From Candidatus Rokuibacteriota bacterium (GTDB lineage Bacteria > Methylomirabilota > Methylomirabilia > Rokubacteriales > CSP1-6), in assembly GCA_016184365.1 (NCBI GenBank), contig JACPCW010000035.1:1-54797 (forward strand): 54,797 nt of DNA, read 5' to 3'. Position 1 is the first letter of the stretch; each line of letters begins with the position of its first letter. This document shows, one piece after another, positions 16,562 through 25,527 of the stretch. Under the pieces are notes generated by a model. The model saw only the letters and a list, made by a program, of their open reading frames with translations, was not told the DNA's origin and ran no database searches. A program made the translations under genes and the position numbers.

Positions 16562-18146
16562 CGTGCCTGCTGCTGGTGGCGGCGCTCGTGCCGGCCGCCG
16601 GCGCGGCGCCCGACGACAAGCCGCGCGCCGGAGGCGAGCTCGTGTTCATCGTCGCCGCCGAGCCGCCGAGCTTCGACGCGCATCGCGAGGAGACCTTCGC
16701 GATGCTCCATCCCGGAGCGCCGCAGTACAACACGCTGATGCGCGTGGATCCCTTCGATCGCACCGGCACGAAATTCGTCGGCGATCTCGCCGAGTCGTGG
16801 ACGATCTCGGCCGACCGGCGGACGTACACGTTCAAGGTACGGCAGGGTGTGAAGTTCCACGACGGCAGCCTCATGACGTCGCGCGACGTGAAGGCGTCCT
16901 ACGATCACATCATCTCCCCGCCGCCCGGCGTGGTGTCGAGCCGCAAGGCGACCTACCAGTCGGTCGAGTCGCTGGACGCGCCGGCGCCGGACACGGTGGT
17001 TTTCCGTCTGAAGTATCCCGAGGCGTCGTTCATGGCCGCGCTCGCGTCGCCGTGGAACTGGATCTACAAGGCGGACATCCTCGCCAGGGATCCGCGCTGG
17101 TACGAGAAGAACGTCATGGGCACGGGGCCGTTCAAGTTCGTGGAGTACGTTCGCGGCTCGCACTGGATCGCGAAGAAGAACCCTGACTACTGGGACAAGG
17201 GCAAGCCGTACCTCGACGGGTTCCGGGCCATCTTCATTCCGAGCTCGTCAGCCCAGGTCGCGGCCGTCCGTGGCGAGCGCGCCCACATCCAGTTCCGCGG
17301 CTTCACGCCGGCAGACCGCGACAATCTCGTCAGTGCGGTCGGCAAGAAGATCACGGTGCAGGAAAGCCCGTGGAACTGCTCCATCGGCGCGACGCCCAAC
17401 GAGCAGAAGAAGCCCTACGACGACAAGCGCGTGCGCCGCGCGCTCACGCTCGCGCTCGACCGCTGGGAGGGCTCGAAGGCGCTCTCGCGCATCGCCCTGA
17501 TCAAGGAGGTTGCCGGCATCCAGGTGCCGGGCACGCCGTGGGCGACGCCCCCGGCGGAGCTGGAGAAGCTGGCCGGGTACGGCCGGGACATCACCGCCGC
17601 GCGCGCCGAGGCACGGCGCCTGCTGAAGGAGGCGGGTGCCGAGAATCTGTCGTTCACGCTGGTGAACCGGGCGGTGCCGCAACCCTACGAACCCTTCGGC
17701 ATCTGGCTCATCGACCAGTGGCGGCAGATCGGTGTCACCGTCAAGCACTCGGTGCTGGAGACGTCGAGCTGGTTTCAGGCGCTCCGGAACGGCGAGTTCG
17801 AGGTCGCCGTGACCGCGCCCTGCAATTCCATCGTCGAGCCCGACCTCGACATCCACTGGTTCCTCACGACGTCACCGGTGAACTACGGCAAGCACAAGGA
17901 CACGGTGATGGACGACCTCTACGCCCGGCAGTCGCGCACGCTCGACCCCGACGAGCGCCGCCGCCTGCTCCGGCAGTTCGAGAAGCGCCTCTACGACGAG
18001 GAGATTCACTTCATCATGGGGTTCCAGTGGCACCGGATCATCCCGCACTCGTCGAAGGTGCGGGGCTGGACGATCATGCCGAGCCACTTCCTCAACCAGC
18101 AGCTCGACACGGTGTGGCTCGCCGAATGACGGGAGGAGACGGCAGG

Positions 18147-18608
18147 ATGAGCCGCGCGACGACGATCGAGCCGCCCGATCTCTACTTCGAGGACTTCGCC
18201 GAGGGCCAGGAGTTCGCGACCGTGACGAAGGGGCCGATGATGGTCGGCCACCAGGTGCGCTGGGCCGGCGCGTGCGACAACTACGACTCGGAATTCCATC
18301 ACGACGAGCACGTCGCGAAGGCGCAGGGCCTGCCGGGCATCATCCTGTCCGGGCCGCTCATGGCGTCCTACCTCCTGACGGAGGTCGAGCGCTGGCTCGG
18401 GCGCAACGCGCGCCTCACGCGCTTCGCGGATCGGAACACCGGCTCGACGATGCCCCGCGATCTGGCGCACCTTCACGGCCGCGTGACGAAGACGTCCGTG
18501 GAGGCCGGGCACGGCGTGCTCGAGATCGAGTGCTGGATCGAAAACCAGCGCGGCGAGATCACGACCCCGGCGCGGGCCACGGCGGTGGTGGCCCGCCGGG
18601 CGCGCTAG
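18147..18608 (+). CDS. MaoC-like hot-dog dehydratase
   Basis: 153 residues from the ATG at 18147, favoured over the ATG at 18126 because GGGAGGAG sits correctly before it. DLYFEDFAEGQEFATVTKGP is the MaoC opening; the hydratase helix reads WAGACDNYDSEFHHDEHVAK, followed by GLPGIILSGPLMASYLLTE. It ends HGRVTKTSVEAGHGVLEIEC. It probably pairs with the next gene (18623) as a heteromeric dehydratase, mirroring the pair at 3179/3700. Confidence 0.85.
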   Translation: MSRATTIEPPDLYFEDFAEGQEFATVTKGPMMVGHQVRWAGACDNYDSEFHHDEHVAKAQGLPGIILSGPLMASYLLTEVERWLGRNARLTRFADRNTGSTMPRDLAHLHGRVTKTSVEAGHGVLEIECWIENQRGEITTPARATAVVARRAR

Positions 18609-18622
18609 AACGGAGACAGCCC

Positions 18623-19081
18623 GTGGCGACCACGTTGCCGGAGATCGAGACGTTCCTGTCGGGGCTCGTCGGTCCACTCGGGGGCGCCGACACGATGACC
18701 GTCGAGCTCGGCGCCGTCCGCAAGATGGCCAGGGCCGTGGAGGACGCGGATCCGATCCACTACGATGCGGCGGCGGCGACCAGGCGCGGCTACCGTGGGG
18801 TCGTCGCGCCGTGGCCCTTCGTGTGGCTCATGTACTTCAACGGGACCGAGCATCAGCTCGACTTCCCGTTCGGGAAGGCTACCGTGCACGGCGAGGACGA
18901 GTACGAGTTCCACGAGCCGATGATCGTCGGGGACGAGATCACGATGCGGACCGAGATCACCGACGCGCGCGCCCGGCGGGGGCGATCCGGCCTCCTCGGC
19001 ATCGTCGTCCAGGAGCGCCGGTTCACGAATCAGCTCGGCCGGCTCTGCGCGGTGCTGCGCACCACGGTGATCCGGCGCTGA
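18623..19081 (+). CDS. FAS1-like (MaoC N-terminal type) dehydratase
   Basis: 152 residues from a GTG at 18623 with CGGAGA upstream. VELGAVRKMARAVEDADPIH then YDAAAATRRGYRGVVAPWPF is the MaoC_dehydrat_N helix and following loop; FHEPMIVGDEITMRTEITDA and RRFTNQLGRLCAVLRTTVI complete the hot-dog fold. The 14-base gap to the upstream MaoC gene suggests the two are subunits of one enzyme acting on the acyl-CoA made by the dehydrogenases of this run. Confidence 0.83.
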   Translation: MATTLPEIETFLSGLVGPLGGADTMTVELGAVRKMARAVEDADPIHYDAAAATRRGYRGVVAPWPFVWLMYFNGTEHQLDFPFGKATVHGEDEYEFHEPMIVGDEITMRTEITDARARRGRSGLLGIVVQERRFTNQLGRLCAVLRTTVIRR

Positions 19082-19099
19082 CCGCGGAGGAGCGAGCCC

Positions 19100-20110
19100 A
19101 TGCGATTCGGATTCTCGCTGCCGATCCAGCATCCCGTGGGCGACCACCTGCCGCAGCGTGTCGCCGAGGCGGTCGAGATGGTGCGGCTCGCGCGTCAGGC
19201 GGGATTCGACCACGTCAGCGCGAGCCAGCACTACCTCGCGGCGCCGTTCCAGTACATGCAGCCCCTGCCGCTCCTGGCCCGGGTGGCCGCCGAAGCCGGA
19301 GACATGACGCTCGGGACGGGGATCATGCTGCTCGCGCTCCACCAGCCGGTGGACGTGGCGGAGTCGATCGCCACGATGGACGTCATCTGCGGCGGGCGCT
19401 TCGTGTTCGGGGTCGGGCTCGGGTATCGCGACGTCGAGTTCGACGCCTTCGGTGTCCCCAAGGGCCAGCGGCTGTCCCGCTTTCTCGAGGCGCTCGAGGT
19501 GGTCAAGCGGCTCTGGACCGAAGACCGGGTGACGTTTCACGGCACGCACTTCCAGCTGGACGACGTGAGTCTCACGATGCGGCCCGTCCAGAAGCCGCGC
19601 CCGCCGATCGTCGTGGCCGCCAGCAACGACCGGATGGTGCAGCGTGTCGCGCGCATCGCCGACGCCTGGACCATCGCCGGCCATGCCACCCTCGCGACGC
19701 TCGAGCGGCAGGTCGGCCTCTACCGGGCCGCGCTCGAAGCGGAGGGCAAGCCGTTTCCTCCGCCGCGCTTCAGTCTCGGCAAGGAGCTCTACATCGCGCG
19801 CGACATGGACGCGGCGCTGCGAGAAGCGCTGCCCTATCTCGCCACGAAGTACGAAGCGTACGCGCAGTGGGGCCAGGACCACGTGCTGCCGGCCGGCGAG
19901 ACGTTCCACCTGCCCATCGAGCAGCTCCGGCAGGACCGGTTCATCGTCGGCGACCCGCAGTACTGCATCGAGCAGATCGCCGAGCACGAGCGGCGGCTCG
20001 GGATTCAGCAGATGGGCTTCCGCCTGCACTGGCCGGGCATGCCGCACCAGCGCGTCATGCAGGCGATCGAGCTCCTCGGCGCGCACGTGCTGCCGCACTT
20101 CCGTCGTTGA
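19100..20110 (+). CDS. Luciferase-like (LLM class) flavin-dependent oxidoreductase
   Basis: 336 residues. RFGFSLPIQHPVGDHLPQRV, LARQAGFDHVSASQHYLAAP, then TLGTGIMLLALHQPVDVAES and CGGRFVFGVGLGYRDVEFDA show the luciferase TIM barrel. The C-terminal part (KYEAYAQWGQDHVLP to VLPHFRR) is paralogous to the isolated fragment at 33572-33988. It is the last gene of the plus-strand run and is preceded by CGGAGGAG. It likely performs an FMN- or F420-dependent oxidation in the same pathway; the substrate is unknown. Confidence 0.88.
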   Translation: MRFGFSLPIQHPVGDHLPQRVAEAVEMVRLARQAGFDHVSASQHYLAAPFQYMQPLPLLARVAAEAGDMTLGTGIMLLALHQPVDVAESIATMDVICGGRFVFGVGLGYRDVEFDAFGVPKGQRLSRFLEALEVVKRLWTEDRVTFHGTHFQLDDVSLTMRPVQKPRPPIVVAASNDRMVQRVARIADAWTIAGHATLATLERQVGLYRAALEAEGKPFPPPRFSLGKELYIARDMDAALREALPYLATKYEAYAQWGQDHVLPAGETFHLPIEQLRQDRFIVGDPQYCIEQIAEHERRLGIQQMGFRLHWPGMPHQRVMQAIELLGAHVLPHFRR

Positions 20111-20177
20111 CAGGGGTCATCCCCCGCCGGCGGCGTTCCGCGATCTCGACACGCGGCGCCGCACGGGACTCTCGGCG

Positions 20178-21510
20178 TCAGTCCTCGAGGCTCCACAGCG
20201 TGGGCGGCGTGCCGCGGAAGCCGAGCGACGCCCAGCGCGCGGCGACCGTGTCGTACACGGAGCGGCGGACCTTCGTCCGCCTCGAGAAGTCCTTGAGGTG
20301 GCGGTGCTCCATGCACGCGTTGATCAGCGCCTTGGACGAGTACGGCCGCTCCTCCGGCGGGTTCTGCGTGGGATCGAGCCAGGTCGACCACGTGTTGCGG
20401 AGGATGTCGATGTCCTCCACGGGATTGCAGCGCGTGGCCATCGCCCAGATGACCTGGTTCACGTTGGACGGATCGACGTCCTCGTCGACGGCGATGATCC
20501 ACTTCGCGTAATAGGCGCCGCCGGGGACCTGGGCCGCGAGCGCCAGCGCCTGCGGCGCGTGGCCCGCGTACCGCTGCTCGAGCGACACGACCGTCATGCC
20601 GAACCCGCCGGCGGCGGCCGGATGCGCGTACACGCCCTTGATCCCGGGGACGCCGACGCGGTCGAGGTCGTTCCAGATGCGCGCCGAGCGCGCGACGGCG
20701 TAGAGCAGCGCGCACTCGTTCGCCGGGTAGTCGGCCATCAGCGCGTGCGTGAGGATCGGATCGTCACGGTGATGCACCGCCTTGAGCTCGACGAGGAACG
20801 CGTAGTCCTCCGGCCGGCCGTAATAGCCGGTGAACTCGCCGAACGGCCCCTCCATCTTCTGGGCGCCGGGATGGATGATGCCCTCGGCGGCGATCTCGAC
20901 GTTCGCCGGATACAGCAGGCTCGTACGCTCGCCCTTCACGAGCTCCACCGGACGGCCGAGGATCCCGCCGACGAAGTCGAGCTCGCTCACGGTCTTCGGG
21001 AACGTCTGCGAGGCGGCGATGAACAGCGCGGGATCGATGCCCCAGCACATCACGACCTCGCACGGCTCGTCGCGGCTCCAGTACCGCTCGATGTGCAGGC
21101 GCGCGTCCTTTCCCGGTGACAGGTAGAGCCCGACCTCGTTCTTGCCCTGCACCATCTGCCGGTAGGTGCCGACGTTGAGCCAGCCCCCGTCGGGATCGCG
21201 CGTGATGATCGCGTCGCAGGTCCCGATGTACTCGCCGCCGTCCCCGGCCCAGTGGCGCGCGGCCGGGAAGCGGCGGATGTCGACCTTGTCGTCGTAGAGG
21301 TGGTTCTCGTTGACCGGCGCCCCCTCGGCGTCGACGACCACCGGCGAAGAAGAGCGCGGGGGCGCCGATCTCCTGGTGCGCGAGGTAGGTGATCGCCCCC
21401 ATCTCCTCGTTGCGCGACACCGGCTCGGTGATGCGCTTGAGCTGTCCGATCGCCTCGACGCGCCTCATCCAGTCCCGGAGATCCCGCGGCGCGCTCGCGA
21501 TGTCAGTCAT
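20178..21510 (-). pseudogene. ubiD: UbiD-family (prenyl-FMN) decarboxylase, interrupted by an internal deletion/frameshift
   Basis: The 5' part, from the ATG at 21510 (GGGAGGACGTC upstream), reads RDLRDWMRRVEAIGQLKRIT through HQEIGAPALFFA, the normal UbiD N-terminus. Near 21345 the frame changes and the protein resumes as VVDAEGAPVNENHLYDD, GGEYIGTCDAIITRDPDGGW, GTYRQMVQGKNEVGLYLSPG and so on to the C-terminus at 20178. Compared with intact members (about 480-500 residues), some 60-80 residues after ALLF are missing. The prenyl-FMN binding and catalytic half is otherwise intact. UbiD enzymes reversibly decarboxylate aromatic or unsaturated acids, fitting the aromatic theme. As written, the gene cannot make a full enzyme. 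Confidence 0.8.
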
Positions 21511-21598
21511 GACGTCCTCCCGCAGCAAGGGGTAGGTCCAAAACGATGCATCGGGCGGATGGCGGTCTTGCGCCCGCCTCCGTACGCTTCCGAGCGCG

Positions 21599-22843
21599 AT
21601 GCCGGCGAGCCGCGAATTCCAGGTGATGGTCAAGCCGGGCGGCGCCGTGTGTAACCTCGACTGCCGCTACTGCTACTACCTCGCGAAGGACGCGCTCTAC
21701 GACGCCGCCGGCCCCCGGCGCATGCCGGATGACCTGCTCGAGGCCTACATCGTCCAGCACCTCGACGCCGCGCCGACGCCGCTCATCGCGTTCGCCTGGC
21801 ACGGCGGCGAGCCGACGCTGCTCGGCCTCGATTATTTCCGGCGCATCGTCGCGCTCCAGCGGGCGCACCAGCCCGAGGGACGACGCATCGTCAACGGCGT
21901 GCAGACGAACGGGACGCGACTCGACGAGGCGTGGGCCCGCTTTTTCGCGGCCGAGGGCTTCTACGTCGGTCTGAGCCTCGACGGCCCCGCGCCCTGCCAC
22001 GACGCGTACCGGCGGACGAAGGGCGACCGGCCGAGCCACCGCGACGTCGTGCGCGCGCTGCGGCTGCTGCAGCGGCACGGTGTGCCGTGCGACGTGCTCT
22101 GCGTCGTCCACGCCGCCAACGTCGGCGACCCGCTCGGCGTTTACCGGTTCTTCAAGGACGCCGGCGTGACGTCGCTGCAGTTCCTGCCGCTCGTCGAGCG
22201 CGCCGGCGCGGGCCCGAGCGAGCGGACGGCGGCGGCCGAGGCCGTCGGCGACTTCCTGTGCGCGATCTTCGACGAGTGGCTCCGCCACGACCTGACCCGG
22301 AGCACCGTGCAGGTGTTCGACGAGGCGCTCCGGACGACGTGCGGCGTCGCCCACGCGCTCTGCATCTTCCGCGAGACGTGCGGCGACGTCCCGGTCGTCG
22401 AGCACACCGGAGACTTCTACTGCTGCGACCACTACGTGGACGAGTCCCATCGCCTCGGCGACATCCGCCGGACGCCGCTCGCGACGCTGCTCGACAGCCC
22501 GGCGCAGCGGGCGTTCGGCGACGCGAAGCGCGACACGCTCCCGGCATCGTGCCGGCGGTGCGAGGTGCTCGCGTACTGCAACGGGGGCTGTCCCAAGGAT
22601 CGGTTCCTCGTCTCCCCCGACGGGGAGCCGGGTCTCAACTACCTGTGCGCGGGGTTCCAGCGCTTCTTCGTGCACGCGCGTCCCCACCTCGAGCGGCTGG
22701 CGGCGGTGCCGCGCACGCGCGCGCGGCTCGAGGAGTTCATGGTGTCGTTGCGCGGGCCGGTCCGGATCGCCGCGGGACGCAACGAGCGCTGTCCGTGCGG
22801 CAGCGGCTTGAAGTACAAGCGCTGCTGCCTCGGCCGCCACTGA
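21599..22843 (+). CDS. Radical SAM/SPASM maturase of the anaerobic sulfatase-maturating type, with C-terminal SEC-C motif
   Basis: 414 residues. C18, C22 and C25 in CNLDCRYC bind the radical 4Fe-4S cluster; AWHGGEPTLLGLDYFRRIV is the SAM-binding GGEP motif, and VGLSLDGP follows. The SPASM region carries the auxiliary-cluster cysteines (CDHYVDESHRLGDIR, CRRCEVLAYCNGGCPKDRF). The last 23 residues, RNERCPCGSGLKYKRCC, form a SEC-C zinc motif, an unusual tail for this family. Characterised relatives oxidise a Cys or Ser of sulfatases to formylglycine, but no sulfatase is in the window. The target may be an unlinked protein. The gene diverges from the broken ubiD with about 90 bases between. Confidence 0.88.
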   Translation: MPASREFQVMVKPGGAVCNLDCRYCYYLAKDALYDAAGPRRMPDDLLEAYIVQHLDAAPTPLIAFAWHGGEPTLLGLDYFRRIVALQRAHQPEGRRIVNGVQTNGTRLDEAWARFFAAEGFYVGLSLDGPAPCHDAYRRTKGDRPSHRDVVRALRLLQRHGVPCDVLCVVHAANVGDPLGVYRFFKDAGVTSLQFLPLVERAGAGPSERTAAAEAVGDFLCAIFDEWLRHDLTRSTVQVFDEALRTTCGVAHALCIFRETCGDVPVVEHTGDFYCCDHYVDESHRLGDIRRTPLATLLDSPAQRAFGDAKRDTLPASCRRCEVLAYCNGGCPKDRFLVSPDGEPGLNYLCAGFQRFFVHARPHLERLAAVPRTRARLEEFMVSLRGPVRIAAGRNERCPCGSGLKYKRCCLGRH

Positions 22844-22947
22844 TCACCGGCCGGGTGGTGGACGCGCGCATGCGTGGGCCAGACGTTACGGCAGGCGCAG
22901 CCAGGGGCGGCATGCGCCCTGCGACTCAATTCCGTAGGTGCATCGGC

Positions 22948-24714
22948 TCAGAACGGCGGGCGCTCGAGCCCCCGGCTCGCGAAGTCGTCCGCGTAACGGA
23001 ACGCGACGGGATTGTAGACGGCGGAGTTCACGTCCATCTCGACGTCGACGACGACCGGCTCGCGGCTCCGCAGCGCCTCGGCGAGGACGGGGCGCACCTC
23101 CGCGCGCTTGGCGATGCGCATACCGCGGGCCCCCATGGCGGTGGCCATCGCCGTGAGGTCGGGGTTCCACAGCTCGCCGGTCGCCTCGATGCGGTAATCG
23201 CAGAAGGTGTGCTTGCCGTAGAAGCGGTCCATGCGCCGCTCGAAGACCATCGACCGGTTGTTGAGCACGACCCACACCGCGGGCAGCCCGTACTCCACCG
23301 CCGTCGCCACCGCGGTGGCCGTCATCATGAACGAGCCGTCACCCGTGAAGGCCACCGCGGGATGGTCGGGGTTCGCCAGCTTCGCCCCGAGGAGAGCGGG
23401 CACGCTCCAGCCCATGCGGATGAAGTGGTCGTTGTTCGTGTGGATGAATCGCGAGGCGGCCTGGAAGAAGCTCGGCGCGTAGCAGAGCGTCTGGCCCGTG
23501 TCGAACAGCACCGACGTGGACGGATCGACGTCGCGGATCGCGTGCCCGGCCTCGGCGAAGAGCGGCGCGTAGTCGAGCGGCGGTCCATCCTGGCCGCGCA
23601 TCGGCGCCGTCTTCTCGAGCCACGCGCGGCGCCACGCCTCGATCTCCGCTCGCCAGGCGGCATTCCCGGCGCCGCTGTACCCGCGCGCATGGAGCGCGTC
23701 GATCAGCGCGCGCAGCGCCAGCCGCGCGTCGGCCACCATGCCGACGTCGACGGGGTACACGCGCGCGATCTCGCCGGCATCGATGTCGACCTGGATGAGG
23801 CGCGTCTGGCCGGGGATGTCGTACACCGTCCAGCCGGCGGTCGTGAGGTCCGTGAACCGGTTGCCGACGGACAGCAGCACGTCGCAGGCGCGCGCCGCCT
23901 TCACGCCGTGCTCGTCGCCGAACCGGCCGGGGACGCCGGCGTAACAGCGGTGATCCTCGGGGAAGGCGCCCTTGCCGGCGAAGGTCGTGCACACCGGAAT
24001 GCCGAACGTCTCGGCCAGCTCGCGCAGCTCCGACCACGCACGGGCGTTGTGGACGCCGGTGCTGACGACGACGAGCGGACGCCGGGCGGCGGCGAGCAGT
24101 CCCGCTGCCTCCTCCACGGCCTCGGGCGACGGCGCGGGCGGGTGCACGCGCGTCCACGCGCGCGGCTCGGGAATCGCGTGGTGCTCGGTGGGCGTCGCCT
24201 GGATGTCGAAGGGCACCTGCACGAGCACGGGACCGGGTCGGCCGGTGATCGCCTCCTTGTACGCCCGCATGAACATCTCGAGCGCCGTATCCGGGCGATT
24301 CACCATCAACGCCTTCTTGGTGACCGGCTTGGCGAGGCTGATCCATTCCTCGGGGCCGTGGCGGTACGCCTCCTGGATGCCGCCGCGATCGAACCACTGG
24401 CTCGGTCCGGCACCGACCAGCGCAACGAGGGCCACCGACGAGTAGTAGGCCTCGGCGAGCGCCGGGATGAGATTCGTCGCGCCCGGGCCACCGGTGGCGA
24501 CGACCACCGGCGGCGGCGGCTGGCGTTTCGTGCGCCAGTAGCCGTCCGCCATGTGGACGGCGTGGTCCTCCGCGCGGGCGCGGATACCCCGGATGCGCGT
24601 GTTGGTCAGCGCGTCGAGCAGCGCCCAGTTGCCGTGCCCGACGACGCCAAAGAAGAACTCGGTGCCCGCCGCCTCGAGGAACTTCGCGATCGCGACCGAC
24701 GGCGTCATCTTCAT
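22948..24714 (-). CDS. Thiamine-diphosphate-dependent enzyme, acetolactate-synthase-like
   Basis: 588 residues from the ATG at 24714; longer in-frame starts are rejected because they add sequence unrelated to the family. The N-terminal PYR domain has SVAIAKFLEAAGTEFFFGVV and the Glu-containing RAEDHAVHMADGYWR that activates ThDP; the central domain follows; the C-terminal PP domain has GDGSFMMTATAVATAVEYGL ending in VVLNN, the ThDP/Mg site. It belongs to the broad acetolactate synthase / benzoylformate decarboxylase / sulfoacetaldehyde acetyltransferase family, and I cannot choose within it. It is divergent from a PadR-type regulator, which may control it. Confidence 0.87.
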   Translation of the reverse strand: MKMTPSVAIAKFLEAAGTEFFFGVVGHGNWALLDALTNTRIRGIRARAEDHAVHMADGYWRTKRQPPPPVVVATGGPGATNLIPALAEAYYSSVALVALVGAGPSQWFDRGGIQEAYRHGPEEWISLAKPVTKKALMVNRPDTALEMFMRAYKEAITGRPGPVLVQVPFDIQATPTEHHAIPEPRAWTRVHPPAPSPEAVEEAAGLLAAARRPLVVVSTGVHNARAWSELRELAETFGIPVCTTFAGKGAFPEDHRCYAGVPGRFGDEHGVKAARACDVLLSVGNRFTDLTTAGWTVYDIPGQTRLIQVDIDAGEIARVYPVDVGMVADARLALRALIDALHARGYSGAGNAAWRAEIEAWRRAWLEKTAPMRGQDGPPLDYAPLFAEAGHAIRDVDPSTSVLFDTGQTLCYAPSFFQAASRFIHTNNDHFIRMGWSVPALLGAKLANPDHPAVAFTGDGSFMMTATAVATAVEYGLPAVWVVLNNRSMVFERRMDRFYGKHTFCDYRIEATGELWNPDLTAMATAMGARGMRIAKRAEVRPVLAEALRSREPVVVDVEMDVNSAVYNPVAFRYADDFASRGLERPPF

Positions 24715-24874
24715 GGCACGAAGCAGACGACGGACGCCCGAGTCGCGGCAATGAGGCGCACGCCCCATTTCGTTGAGGACGAGCGCACGCGCGGGACGCC
24801 GCGTCCGCCCGTCCGTGGTGTCGGCGCACCAGACAACCGGGCATCTCGGCCCATTGTGTCCGCACGAAGGCAGG

Positions 24875-24900
24875 GTCATGTTCCGGCGCAGGAATATGAC
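24875..24900. promoter_or_regulatory. Inverted repeat spanning the padR-like start codons
   Basis: GTCATGTTCC, six-base spacer, GGAATATGAC (9 of 10 positions symmetric). Both candidate ATG codons of the PadR-type gene (24878 and 24896) lie inside the arms. It could be an operator for autorepression, or an mRNA hairpin hiding the start codon. Confidence 0.45.
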
Positions 24901-25516
24901 GTCCGACAACAACGCGCTCCGGTACGCGCTGCTCGGATTGCTCTCGCGGCGCTCGCTCAGCGGCTGGGAGCTGCTGAAGCGGTTCCGCCGCTCGGTCGTC
25001 TTCTTCTGGCACGCGGAGCGAAGCCAGGTCTACGCGGAGCTCAAGCGCATGGAGCGGCTCGGTCTCGTGCGGTCGCGGCTCACCGTGCAGGACACGCGGC
25101 CGAACACGCGGTACTACGCGCTCACCCCCGCCGGCCGCGCGGCACTGCGCGCGTGGCTCGATCGTCCGACGGCCGCCGCGCCGGTCAAGGACCGGATGCT
25201 GCTCCGGACGTTCTTCGCCGACCAGGTGCCGGCCACGCGGGCGGCCCGGTACCTCCGGCGCCACGGCGACGAGCACCGGCGAGTCCTCGCGGAGTTCGAA
25301 GCGATCCGCGCCGCGCTCGAAGCGCGGTACGGCGGGCTCGAGGAGACGGAAGACCCGGCGCTCGCCTTCGGCGCGCTCGTGCTCGAGCACGGCATCCGGT
25401 TCGAGCGGATGTACGCGGAATGGTGCGCGTGGGCCGCGGACGCCGTGGCGCGCCGCCGCCGTCCCGGCCGGACGCGCGCGCCGGCGGACGCCGGCGATTT
25501 CATCATGACGAGGTAA
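24878..25516 (+). CDS. PadR-family transcriptional regulator
   Basis: 212 residues from the ATG at 24878 (GAAGGCAGGG upstream; the ATG at 24896 is an alternative). NNALRYALLGLLSRRSLSGW and ELLKRF, then SQVYAELKRMERLGLVRSRL and RYYALTPAGRAALRAWLDRP, form the PadR winged helix with its wing. The C-terminal helical domain (VPATRAARYLRRHGDEHRRV) mediates dimerisation. Relatives sense phenolic acids or drugs. It lies between the divergent ThDP enzyme and, 11 bases downstream, the Mo-hydroxylase genes, so it may regulate either. The inverted repeat at its start is a possible self-operator. Confidence 0.85.
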   Translation: MFRRRNMTSDNNALRYALLGLLSRRSLSGWELLKRFRRSVVFFWHAERSQVYAELKRMERLGLVRSRLTVQDTRPNTRYYALTPAGRAALRAWLDRPTAAAPVKDRMLLRTFFADQVPATRAARYLRRHGDEHRRVLAEFEAIRAALEARYGGLEETEDPALAFGALVLEHGIRFERMYAEWCAWAADAVARRRRPGRTRAPADAGDFIMTR

Positions 25517-25527
25517 GAGGAGCCGCG

